64,000 nt of DNA from Polymorphum gilvum SL003B-26A1 (GTDB lineage: Bacteria > Pseudomonadota > Alphaproteobacteria > Rhizobiales > Stappiaceae), in contig NC_015259.1 of the NCBI RefSeq assembly GCF_000192745.1, positions 821,001-885,000 of the forward strand. Reading direction: 5' to 3'. Of the stretch, positions 53,625 to 61,424 are shown piece by piece. Numbering within the stretch: position 1 is the first letter of the stretch; each line of letters starts with the position of its first letter. The position numbers were made by a program, and so were the translations under genes. The notes under the pieces were generated by a model. That model was not told the DNA's origin. It worked only from the letters and a program-made list of their open reading frames with translations, and searched no databases.

Positions 53625-54275
53625 TCAGACGAGTTGGAGTTCCTGGGCGATCCGGTAGAGATGGGCGGCGTTGCCGCTGCCGACCTTGTCGCGGATGTTA
53701 AGCCGATGGGATTCCACGGTGCGGACGCTGATGCCGAGTGCCTTGGCGATTTCCTTGTTCGCCTGTCCGCGTGCAACGCCCTGCAGGACTTCCCGCTCGC
53801 GCTCGGTGAGGCCGTAACGATCGACGCCCGAACAACTGGGCCTGGCCTCCATCAGGGTCGGCCCGACCTTGGAGGAGAAATAATAGCCGCCATCGGCGAT
53901 GGCTGTGACTGCATTGATCATTTCGCGCGCGGAAATGTCCTTCAGCAGGTAGCCGCGGGCTCCGGCCTGCATCACGCCGCGCACGTATTCCGGATTGTCA
54001 TAGATTGACAGGACCAGAACGCTCATGTGCGGATAGCGTCGCCGGATCGCCTCCGTTGCCTCGAGGCCGTTCATCACCGGCATGGATATGTCCATCAGCA
54101 CGATGTCGGGGACCAGCGATCCGGCCATTTCGAGCGCTTGGCGTCCGTCGAACGCCTCGCCGACGATGAGCAAGTTATCGACTTCCTCCAGGCGGGTGCG
54201 GATCCCGGCCCGGACCAGTTCGTGATCGTCCGCCAGAAGTATTCGGATCGGACGTTGGGTCTGTGTCGATGTCAT
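53625..54275 (-). CDS. NarL/FixJ-family response regulator
   Basis: Two-component DNA-binding regulator, 216 aa. The receiver domain has the acidic pair at Asp16/Asp17, phosphoacceptor Asp62 in IVLMDISMPVMNG and the switch Lys in LLKDIS. The LuxR-type HTH is LTEREREVLQGVARGQANKEIAKALGISVRTVESHR. ATG 54275 chosen; the frame to 54338 overlaps the kinase gene. Transcribed 28 bases after the kinase, so they form an operon, and presumably regulate the divergent TRAP transporter. Confidence 0.92.
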   Translation of the reverse strand: MTSTQTQRPIRILLADDHELVRAGIRTRLEEVDNLLIVGEAFDGRQALEMAGSLVPDIVLMDISMPVMNGLEATEAIRRRYPHMSVLVLSIYDNPEYVRGVMQAGARGYLLKDISAREMINAVTAIADGGYYFSSKVGPTLMEARPSCSGVDRYGLTEREREVLQGVARGQANKEIAKALGISVRTVESHRLNIRDKVGSGNAAHLYRIAQELQLV

Positions 54276-54303
54276 GATCGCAACACCTCTGGAAGGACAG
54301 ACA

Positions 54304-55734
54304 TCATGCCGCTTCAACGGGTCCGTTGGAAGTGGCAAGCGGCATGGTGACGCGAATGGCTGTTCCCCCGAGCGGCAGTCGCGACATGGTCATCGTGCCG
54401 CCATGCGTCTCCACCCGTTCCAGCATGTTGCGGATGCCGAGGCCGTTGGCCGTCGGGATCGGCGAGGGCAGGCCGACGCCGTTGTCCTCGATCGACAGCG
54501 TGAGATCTTTCACCCCTGCCGACAGGGCGATGCGCACTTCGTCGGCAGCGGCATGCTTGGCGACATTCGTCAGGGCTTCCTGCACGACCCGGTAGAGACC
54601 GGTCTTGGCCGAATCCGAAAGGCGGGCGCGGCACCGCTCGGTCGAGACGCGGACTGTGATTCCCGATTGCGACTCGAAATCCTTGGCCAGGCTGACCAGC
54701 GCCGCAGCCAGCCCCATGTCGTCGAGCACGCTCGGGCGCAGGTCCTTGGAAATCCGGCGCACTTCGCTGATCGCATCGTCCAGGATGCGCAGGCAGTTCT
54801 CCGCCTGCCGCTGCAGGTCCAGGGTGCCGGCGGCTTTGGAATGGATCATTTCGATGCCGTAGCGTACGGACACGAGCAACTGGGAAATGCTGTCGTGAAG
54901 CTCGCTGGAGACGCGTTTGCGTTCCTGTTCCTGGATGTCGACGATGCGATGGGTGAGTTCCTTCAGCTTTCCGTCCGCGAACTTCTGTTCGGAGAAGCTC
55001 ACCGTGGCCACGGCACTGAGGATGAGAAGAATGGCGACCATGGTGATCAGGAAGATGACCAGCAGGGTCTGGCGAACGTTGGCGGTGAAGTCGGCCCGGA
55101 TCGCGTCGACCTGCTGGGCGATGTCGTCGATGTAAAGTCCGGTTCCCAGCATCCAGTCCCATTTGTCGAGCATCACCGCGTAGCCAAGTTTTTCCGCCTC
55201 GACGCCGATGCTCGGCTTGTCCCAGATGTAGCGGTGGAAGCCACCACCCGATTGTGCCGCGAGCATCAGGTTGCGGATGACGAAGTCGCCTTTCGGATCC
55301 TGCAGGTCCCACCACTTGTTACCGACCAGATGCGGCAGCTTCGGATGCACGATGTTGGTGCCGTCGCGCAGATAGACGAAGAAATAGCCGTCCTCGCCGA
55401 AGGTGACGTCGTGCAGGATCCTCTTGGCTTCCTCCTGCGCGGCCTGCCGGCCGCCGGGCTCGTGGTCGTAGAGGATCTTGATCGAGGTCAGGGCCAGCGC
55501 GACCGTGTTCTGGAGCTCTTGGCGCTTGCTGGCCAGGATTCTCTGCTCCACGGTAGATGTCTGGACTTCGATGAGGCGGGACGCCTGAAAGGCGGTGATC
55601 GCACCCACCAGGATCGACACCGCAACCAGCGGAAGGACGGTAATAACGAACAGTTTTGTCTTGAATGTCACGTCCTTCGGACTCCAGATCGTCTCGTTCT
55701 TCTGGCGCCGTTCCCGGGCTACCCACTCATCCAT
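54304..55734 (-). CDS. Cache-domain sensor histidine kinase (HisKA_3 type)
   Basis: Inner-membrane sensor, 476 aa. TM1 at about 24-50, periplasmic sCache_2-type region at about 52-218 (TFGEDGYFFVYLRDGTNIVHPK and WDWMLGTGLYIDDIAQQ), TM2 at about 222-246, HisKA_3 with phosphoacceptor His280 in ELHDSISQLL, and an HATPase with N-box EALTNVAKHA and G-box GLGIRNMLERV. sCache_2 domains bind small organic acids, in line with control of the divergent TRAP system. First gene of the kinase/regulator operon; start ATG 55734. Confidence 0.92.
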   Translation of the reverse strand: MDEWVARERRQKNETIWSPKDVTFKTKLFVITVLPLVAVSILVGAITAFQASRLIEVQTSTVEQRILASKRQELQNTVALALTSIKILYDHEPGGRQAAQEEAKRILHDVTFGEDGYFFVYLRDGTNIVHPKLPHLVGNKWWDLQDPKGDFVIRNLMLAAQSGGGFHRYIWDKPSIGVEAEKLGYAVMLDKWDWMLGTGLYIDDIAQQVDAIRADFTANVRQTLLVIFLITMVAILLILSAVATVSFSEQKFADGKLKELTHRIVDIQEQERKRVSSELHDSISQLLVSVRYGIEMIHSKAAGTLDLQRQAENCLRILDDAISEVRRISKDLRPSVLDDMGLAAALVSLAKDFESQSGITVRVSTERCRARLSDSAKTGLYRVVQEALTNVAKHAAADEVRIALSAGVKDLTLSIEDNGVGLPSPIPTANGLGIRNMLERVETHGGTMTMSRLPLGGTAIRVTMPLATSNGPVEAA

Positions 55735-55873
55735 TGTATTCAGTATTTATACCGATCTCATGCGCAGTAACACGACTAGCGCGACCCTCGACCGATCACC
55801 TAGACACATAGATTGATCGGTGCACGTGGTGGTGCCGATGGACCAAACGTCCATAGTCGGGAGGACTAGTAGT
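55735..55873. promoter_or_regulatory. Divergent promoter region with an inverted repeat between sensor-kinase and TRAP operons
   Basis: ACCGATCA (55791-55798) and TGATCGGT (55814-55821) form a perfect 8-base inverted repeat with a 15-base spacer, and ACCGATC occurs again at 55751-55757, 40 bases from the first copy. Such a set of sites is a natural candidate for binding by the NarL-type regulator encoded next door. No exact -35/-10 pair was identified. Confidence 0.45.
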
Positions 55874-56974
55874 ATGGATCGCCGTTCGTTTATCAAGAAT
55901 GCAGGTATCGGTGCGGGCAGTGCCGTGGTTGCAGGCTCGCTGGCCGCGCCGGCCATAGCCCAGGCACGCACCGACATGGTGATCGTGTCCACTTGGCCGC
56001 GCGACATGCCGGGTCTCGGCATCTCCGCGCAGCGCCTCGCCGCCCGCATCGGCGAACTGACCGAAGGTCGCATCAACGTCCAGTATTTCGCCGCCGGCGA
56101 GCGCGTCGGTGCGTTCGACTCCTTCGACGAGGTCGCTTCCGGCAACGCCCAAGCCTATATCGGCGCCGACTACTACTGGAAGGGCAAGCATCCCGCCTGG
56201 GGCTATTTCACCGCGGTTCCCTTCGGCCTGACCTACACCGAGTTCGACGCCTGGATCAAGTACGGCGGTGGCCAGGAACTGTGGGACGAACTCGCCGACC
56301 AGTTCGGCCTGAAGAACTTCAATGCCGGCAACACCGGCGTGCAGATGGGCGGCTGGTTCAACAAGGAGATCGAGACCGCCGACGACCTCAAGGGCCTGAA
56401 GATGCGCATCCCGGGCCTGGGTGGCGACGTCATGGCCAAGCTCGGCGCGTCGCCCGTATCGCTGCCGGGCGGCCAGATCTACGAAAACCTGGTGTCGGGT
56501 GCCGTCGACGCGACCGAGTGGGTCGGTCCGTGGAACGACTATTTCATGAAATTCTACGAGGCCGCCAAGTACTACTACTATCCGGGCATGCACGAGCCGG
56601 GTTCCGCGCTGGCGCTCGGCATGAACAAGTCCTGGTTCTCCAAGCTGTCATCGATCGACCAGATGATCATCGAGGCCGCCTGCAACGAGGAGAACGCCAA
56701 GGCGATGGCCGAGGCGAACGCGAACAACGGCGCCTATCTCGACAAGCTGATCAACGAGCATGGGGTCGTGCTGAAGAAGTTCTCCGACGAGGTCTATGAC
56801 GCTTTCGGCGAGGCTTCCGAAGCCGTGTTCGACGAGACTGTCCAGCACAGCGACCTGGCGCGGCGGACCCACGAGAGCTTCGCCAAGGCGCGCAGCGAGA
56901 TCGGCCGCTGGATGCTGCTCGCCGACACCGGCTACACCGAGCAGCGCAACCGCGTTCTGGGTATCACCGTCTAA
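55874..56974 (+). CDS. TRAP transporter substrate-binding protein (DctP family, TakP-like)
   Basis: Periplasmic receptor, 366 aa. MDRRSFIKNAGIGAGSAVV is a twin-arginine signal peptide with cleavage expected after AIA-Q. The mature protein carries NLVSGAVDATEWVGPWNDYF and AKYYYYPGMHEPGS, features shared with TakP-type receptors that bind 2-oxoacids. A monocarboxylate such as pyruvate or lactate is therefore the best guess. GGGAGG nine bases upstream fixes ATG 55874; the open frame to 55820 is not used. First gene of a TRAP operon. Confidence 0.92.
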   Translation: MDRRSFIKNAGIGAGSAVVAGSLAAPAIAQARTDMVIVSTWPRDMPGLGISAQRLAARIGELTEGRINVQYFAAGERVGAFDSFDEVASGNAQAYIGADYYWKGKHPAWGYFTAVPFGLTYTEFDAWIKYGGGQELWDELADQFGLKNFNAGNTGVQMGGWFNKEIETADDLKGLKMRIPGLGGDVMAKLGASPVSLPGGQIYENLVSGAVDATEWVGPWNDYFMKFYEAAKYYYYPGMHEPGSALALGMNKSWFSKLSSIDQMIIEAACNEENAKAMAEANANNGAYLDKLINEHGVVLKKFSDEVYDAFGEASEAVFDETVQHSDLARRTHESFAKARSEIGRWMLLADTGYTEQRNRVLGITV

Positions 56975-56994
56975 GGTCAATCGAGGTTCGAAAA

Positions 56995-57034
56995 GATGGC
57001 GGGGACGGGGCGCACGTGCGCTCCGTCTTCCATC
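56995..57034 (+). promoter_or_regulatory. Intercistronic hairpin between dctP and dctQ
   Basis: An outer stem GATGG (56995-56999)/CCATC (57030-57034), a middle stem GACGG (57004-57008)/CCGTC (57023-57027) and an inner GCGCAC/GTGCGC palindrome (57010-57021) nest into one long hairpin. No U-run follows. As with the ABC operons, this probably stabilises the receptor message. Confidence 0.5.
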
Positions 57035-57066
57035 GACCAACCAAGCGGCTGTAGAGGCACCCCGAA

Positions 57067-58104
57067 ATGACGGCCTTGAACCCGGTTCAAGATGCAGCGT
57101 CGTCCTCGACGCGCATGCCCTCCGCTCCTGTCCGCGGCGTCATCCTCATCCGGCTGTTCGGCTGGGTGAACCTCGCGGTGATGGCGGCCTTTCTCCTGAA
57201 CAACTACCTGACCTACTGGCAGGGGCTGCCCGGCATCGCGCCGGTCTTCGGCGGATCGGGCAATGGCAGCATGGCGATCGGCTTCGCCTGGGCCCAGGCC
57301 GGTCTCTATGGCCTGTTGTCGGTCGTCGCAGTGCTGTTCGTGCTGCGGACGGCGACACGCCCGCTTCGGGTCGACAGCCGCTGCGTCAGCGACATCAACG
57401 CCTTTCTCATCCGCGCCGCCTTCTGGGCGGTCCTGAGTGTTGGGATTGCCGACGCCGTCATCTCGTTCCTTCGCGTCGAAGGCCTGCTGGAGGGTGTCGT
57501 CGGCACGCAACTGACCGCCGACCTCGGCCGGTCGCAGTTCCGCGGCGCCTATGTGCACATGCCGCTGATCGCCCTGTCGGTGCTGATCGCAGCCTTCACC
57601 CGGACGCTCGGCTTCACATGGCTGGCGCTTCTCGTGGTCGTCGCCGAGTTGCTGATCGTCATCGGACGCTTCATCTTCTCCTATGAGCAGGCCTTCATGG
57701 CCGACCTGGTCCGCTTCTGGTACGCAGCCCTGTTCCTGTTCGCCAGCGCCTACACGCTGCTGGAGGAAGGTCATGTGCGCGTCGACGTGTTCTACGCCGG
57801 CCTCGCGCCGCGCACCAAGGGCTGGGTCAACGCCGTCGGCTCGGTTCTGCTCGGCATGTCCATGTGCTGGGTCATCCTGATCATCGGGATGGGTGGCAGG
57901 CAGAACGTCATCAACAGTCCGATTCTCGCCTACGAGACGACCCAGGCGGGCTTCGGCCTCTATGTCAAATACCTGATGGCAGGCTTCCTCGGCGTGTTCG
58001 CCGTGTCGATGCTCATCCAGTTCGTCAGCTACCTGTTCGATGCCGTCGCCGACATCCGGGGCGAGCCGGGCGGGCGCAACCACGACGTCCACGCCGTTCA
58101 GTAA
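57067..58104 (+). CDS. TRAP transporter small permease, enlarged form (DctQ family)
   Basis: 345 aa, about twice the usual DctQ size. Residues about 25-200 hold extra helices starting IRLFGWVNLAVMAAFLLNNYL; the C-terminal half (about 205-335) is the ordinary DctQ domain with QAFMADLVRFWYAALFLFASAY and EEGHVRVDVFYAGLAPRTKG. An enlarged small subunit is known in some TakQ-type systems. It pairs with the downstream DctM. Start ATG 57067 follows GAGG. A 10-base tandem repeat lies just past its stop. Confidence 0.88.
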   Translation: MTALNPVQDAASSSTRMPSAPVRGVILIRLFGWVNLAVMAAFLLNNYLTYWQGLPGIAPVFGGSGNGSMAIGFAWAQAGLYGLLSVVAVLFVLRTATRPLRVDSRCVSDINAFLIRAAFWAVLSVGIADAVISFLRVEGLLEGVVGTQLTADLGRSQFRGAYVHMPLIALSVLIAAFTRTLGFTWLALLVVVAELLIVIGRFIFSYEQAFMADLVRFWYAALFLFASAYTLLEEGHVRVDVFYAGLAPRTKGWVNAVGSVLLGMSMCWVILIIGMGGRQNVINSPILAYETTQAGFGLYVKYLMAGFLGVFAVSMLIQFVSYLFDAVADIRGEPGGRNHDVHAVQ

Positions 58105-58110
58105 AGCGCC

Positions 58111-58140
58111 AGAGACGTCAGAGACCGCCAGAGACCGCCA
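58111..58140. repeat. Short tandem repeat before dctM
   Basis: GAGACCGCCA occurs twice in tandem (58121-58130, 58131-58140), preceded by a degenerate copy (AGAGACGTCA, 58111-58120). It fills the space where the dctM Shine-Dalgarno should be, and no good site is visible. Confidence 0.6.
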
Positions 58141-58143
58141 TCC

Positions 58144-60807
58144 ATGGAACTGTTCTTTCTCATCCTCCTCATCGTGCTGATGGCCGCGGCGCTTGGTTCC
58201 GGCTTTCCGGTCGCTTTCGCGCTGCCCGGTTCGGCGATCCTCACGGTCGGCCTCGCCGCGCTCGCCGGCTACGTCTTCGCCGGCAATGTCGACGCCTATT
58301 TCGCCCTCGGCGGGCCCGGACAGTGGTTGTCGGCCGGCGTGACCAACTTCCGCGGCATCTACTGGGAGGCCGACCGCGACACGCTGATCGCGATTCCGCT
58401 TTTCGTGTTCATGGGCATCATGCTGCAGCGCTCCAAGATCGCGGAAGACCTGCTGGTCACCATGGCCCGCCTGTTCGGCCCGATCCCCGGCGGCCTCGGC
58501 ATCTCGGTGGTGTTCGTCGGCGCGCTGCTGGCCGCCACCACCGGCATCGTCGGCGCCACCGTCGTCGCCATGGGCCTGATCTCGCTGCCGGCGATGCTGC
58601 GCAACAAGTATTCCGTGCCGCTGGCGACCGGCACCATCGCCGCTTCGGGCACGCTCGGACAGATCATCCCGCCGTCGATCGTGCTGATCATCCTCGCCGA
58701 CCAGCTCGCCAGTGCGGTCGACCAGGCCGGCTCGATTCGCCAGGCGCTGTACCGGGAGACGACCGGCGAGGTCACGCTGCCGTCCGACTTCGCCATCTCC
58801 TCGACCAGCGCCGGCGAGATGTTCCTTGGCGCGTTCCTGCCGGGGCTGGTGCTCGTCGGCCTCTACATGGCGTTCATCCTGGGCTTCGCCCTCTTGAATC
58901 CGAAGGCAGCGCCGGCCGTGCCCTTCGAGGGCAGGTTCGACCGCAAGTTCGCCGTCCAGGTGGTGGTCACCCTGGTGCCGCCGCTGGCGCTGATCTTCAT
59001 GGTGCTCGGCTCGATCATCGGCGGCATCGCCACCGTCAACCAGGCCGGTGCGATCGGTGCGATCGGCGCCATGGTGATGGCCGGCTACCGGCTGCGGGGG
59101 GAGGCGCGCGGTGCCTACACGCCGGCGATCATCGCCATCCTGGCGCTGCTCGCCCTCGCGGTCGTGCTCAGCTTCTACAATCTCAACATCAAGCGCATCC
59201 AGACCAGCGACGACGTGCTCGGGCTGGTGATCGCACTGATAGCGGTTTCGCTGCTGCTGATCGCCGTGACCTGGAGCGGCTGGCGTACGCTGAAGATCGA
59301 AAACACCCTGCGCGAGGTGATGGTCGAGACCGCCAAGACCTCGTCGCTGGTGTTCATCATCCTGATCGGCGCGGCCATGCTGACCTCGACCTTCCGCGCC
59401 TTCGGCGGCGAGGAACTGGTGCGCGAGTTCCTGCAGAGCCTGCCCGGCGGCTTCTGGGCGCAGTTCTTCATCGTCATGCTGGTGATCTTCATCCTGGGCT
59501 TCTTCCTCGACTTCATCGAGATCGCCGTGGTGGTGGTGCCGATCGTGGCGCCGATCTTGCTCGCCGACCCGTCGGCCAACATCACCGCCGTCTGGCTCGG
59601 CGTCATGATCGGCCTGAACATCCAGACCTCGTTCCTGACACCACCGTTCGGCTTCGCCCTATTCTACCTGCGCGGCGTGGCACCAGCGGTGGTGCGCACG
59701 CTCGACATGTACAAGGGCGTGATCGCCTTCATCTCGCTGCAACTGCTGGCGCTCGGCATCGTCGGCTACTATCCGCCGCTGGTGAACTACCTGCCGAACC
59801 GCTCGTCGCTCCTGTCGGAAACCGCGCCGCCGCCGAAGAACCCGCGCCTGCAGTACTGCATGGAAAGCCTGATGGCGCAGCGCTTCGTCGCCGAGGGCGA
59901 CAGGATCTCCGCCGCCCTGGCGCGCGCCACCGCACTTGATGTCGACTACCTGCCGAAGGACCTCCAGAAGGACTTCGAGACCGGGCTGGACGCGGCCGGC
60001 AAGGCGATGCCGCTGATGGCGGACATCGTTGCGGCGGAGCGCGCCGTCGCCGAGGCCGCCGTCGCCTACCGCCCGCTCCATGTCGAGGTCCGCGCCATGC
60101 AGCGCGACGCCCGGCGCATCGATGAGACCATCAAGGATCTGCAGGTGATCGTGTCGCGCTCCGGTGAGGGCCAGATCTACTCGGCCGAGCGCGGCGAGGC
60201 TGCCCGCGAGCGGATCGAGGAGTTGAAGGTCGAACACGACGCAATACTGGCGCGGATCCCGGTCGAGTGGGACGAGAAGCACACCGTCTTCGCCACGATC
60301 CAGACGGCCGAGAACAAGGCTCGGCAAACCTATCGGCGGACGGTCGACCAGGCCTATGAGCCGATCGCCAAGCTGCGCGGCGTGCTCGGCGGGGCGTCGG
60401 CCCTGGCGGCGATGGAGGTGGATTTCACGGCGCTCAAGGACGCGATCCTGTCGATGGAGACGCCGGCCGCCCTGGAGCGGATCGAGGATGTGCGCGCCCG
60501 GATCGGCGCCATCGACGGCACGAGCGACATCCGCACGGGCCTCAACGAGGCGCGCAAGATCATGCGCAGCGCCTCCCCCGATGCGGCCAAGGCGGTCGAG
60601 GCCGTCGATCAGTCCATCGCCGCCCTGCAGGCGGATCTCGCCTGGCGCCAGCTGGCGGCGGCCGAACTGCTGCCCGAACTCGATGCGCTCGATGCCGCCA
60701 TCGGCGACACCATCGGCCTGCGCCAGCAGGCCCGGCTGCCCGAGGCCATGGCCCTCGCCGTCGCCGGTTGCCTGTCCAACCATCGCGACGTGTCGCTCAA
60801 CTTCTGA
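58144..60807 (+). CDS. TRAP transporter large permease with long C-terminal extension (DctM family)
   Basis: 887 aa; family members usually have about 420-640. The first 550 residues form the membrane domain with LIAIPLFVFMGIMLQRS, TIAASGTLGQIIPPSIVLIIL and SFLTPPFGFALFYLRGVAP. From about residue 555 to the end the chain is hydrophilic and largely alpha-helical (MAQRFVAEGDRISAALARAT, VEVRAMQRDARRIDETIKDL), probably coiled coil and cytoplasmic or periplasmic depending on topology. Function of the extension is unknown. Third gene of the TRAP operon; a terminator-like hairpin follows. Confidence 0.9.
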   Translation: MELFFLILLIVLMAAALGSGFPVAFALPGSAILTVGLAALAGYVFAGNVDAYFALGGPGQWLSAGVTNFRGIYWEADRDTLIAIPLFVFMGIMLQRSKIAEDLLVTMARLFGPIPGGLGISVVFVGALLAATTGIVGATVVAMGLISLPAMLRNKYSVPLATGTIAASGTLGQIIPPSIVLIILADQLASAVDQAGSIRQALYRETTGEVTLPSDFAISSTSAGEMFLGAFLPGLVLVGLYMAFILGFALLNPKAAPAVPFEGRFDRKFAVQVVVTLVPPLALIFMVLGSIIGGIATVNQAGAIGAIGAMVMAGYRLRGEARGAYTPAIIAILALLALAVVLSFYNLNIKRIQTSDDVLGLVIALIAVSLLLIAVTWSGWRTLKIENTLREVMVETAKTSSLVFIILIGAAMLTSTFRAFGGEELVREFLQSLPGGFWAQFFIVMLVIFILGFFLDFIEIAVVVVPIVAPILLADPSANITAVWLGVMIGLNIQTSFLTPPFGFALFYLRGVAPAVVRTLDMYKGVIAFISLQLLALGIVGYYPPLVNYLPNRSSLLSETAPPPKNPRLQYCMESLMAQRFVAEGDRISAALARATALDVDYLPKDLQKDFETGLDAAGKAMPLMADIVAAERAVAEAAVAYRPLHVEVRAMQRDARRIDETIKDLQVIVSRSGEGQIYSAERGEAARERIEELKVEHDAILARIPVEWDEKHTVFATIQTAENKARQTYRRTVDQAYEPIAKLRGVLGGASALAAMEVDFTALKDAILSMETPAALERIEDVRARIGAIDGTSDIRTGLNEARKIMRSASPDAAKAVEAVDQSIAALQADLAWRQLAAAELLPELDALDAAIGDTIGLRQQARLPEAMALAVAGCLSNHRDVSLNF

Positions 60808-60833
60808 CCGCGAGGTCGGGCGAGACAAAGGCG

Positions 60834-60863
60834 CGGGAGGAGGCTAGGGTCTCCTCCCGTTTT
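60834..60863 (+). terminator. Rho-independent terminator after the first TRAP operon
   Basis: CGGGAGGAG (60834-60842) pairs with CTCCTCCCG (60851-60859) around an 8-base loop and is followed by TTTT (60860-60863). A convincing intrinsic terminator, but only 25 bases before the next TRAP gene's ATG, so partial read-through may be intended. Confidence 0.75.
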
Positions 60864-60887
60864 CATATGCAGGAATCAGGGCAGAAG

Positions 60888-61421
60888 ATGAACCGTATCG
60901 CCAGGGCGATCACGACCTTCAACCTCGCGGTCGGCGCAGCCGTTTCGTGGCTGATGATTGCCATCGTGTTCGTGCAGTTCGCCGTCGTGCTGCTGCGCTA
61001 TGTGTTCGGTGTCGGCTCGATCTGGGCGCAGGAATCGATTCTCTACATGCACGGGTTCCTGTTCATGCTGACGGCCGGCTACAGCTTGGCGGTCAACGCC
61101 CATGTGCGCGTCGACGTCTTCTACCGGGAGGCTGCGCCGGCGGCGCGGGCGGCGGTCGATCTTGTCGGTGCCGTCCTGTTCCTGCTGCCCATGTGCGTCG
61201 TGATCTGGGTCCAGTCCTGGCCCTTCGTCGCCATGGCCTGGAGCATCCTGGAAGGCTCGCGCGAGACTTCGGGCATTCCGGCCATCTTCGTGCTCAAGAC
61301 GGCCATCCTCGCCTATGCCGGCCTGCTTGCCCTTCAGGGCCTGGCGCTGATCCTGCGCGCCGCAGCGGCGCTCGCCGGGCCCGACGCCGTACGGTCGGCC
61401 TACAGCGCCGGGCGGGAGTGA
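60888..61421 (+). CDS. TRAP transporter small permease (DctQ family), second system
   Basis: Four-helix subunit of ordinary size, 177 aa. RAITTFNLAVGAAVSWLMIAIVFVQFAVV is helix 1, and the signature NAHVRVDVFYREAAPAAR follows helix 2. Start ATG 60888 chosen over 60867 since it gives the usual length and has an AGG-rich leader. It lies just past the first system's terminator and three bases before the next dctM start. No adjacent DctP receptor; sharing of the upstream receptor is possible. Confidence 0.88.
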   Translation: MNRIARAITTFNLAVGAAVSWLMIAIVFVQFAVVLLRYVFGVGSIWAQESILYMHGFLFMLTAGYSLAVNAHVRVDVFYREAAPAARAAVDLVGAVLFLLPMCVVIWVQSWPFVAMAWSILEGSRETSGIPAIFVLKTAILAYAGLLALQGLALILRAAAALAGPDAVRSAYSAGRE

Positions 61422-61424
61422 GGC

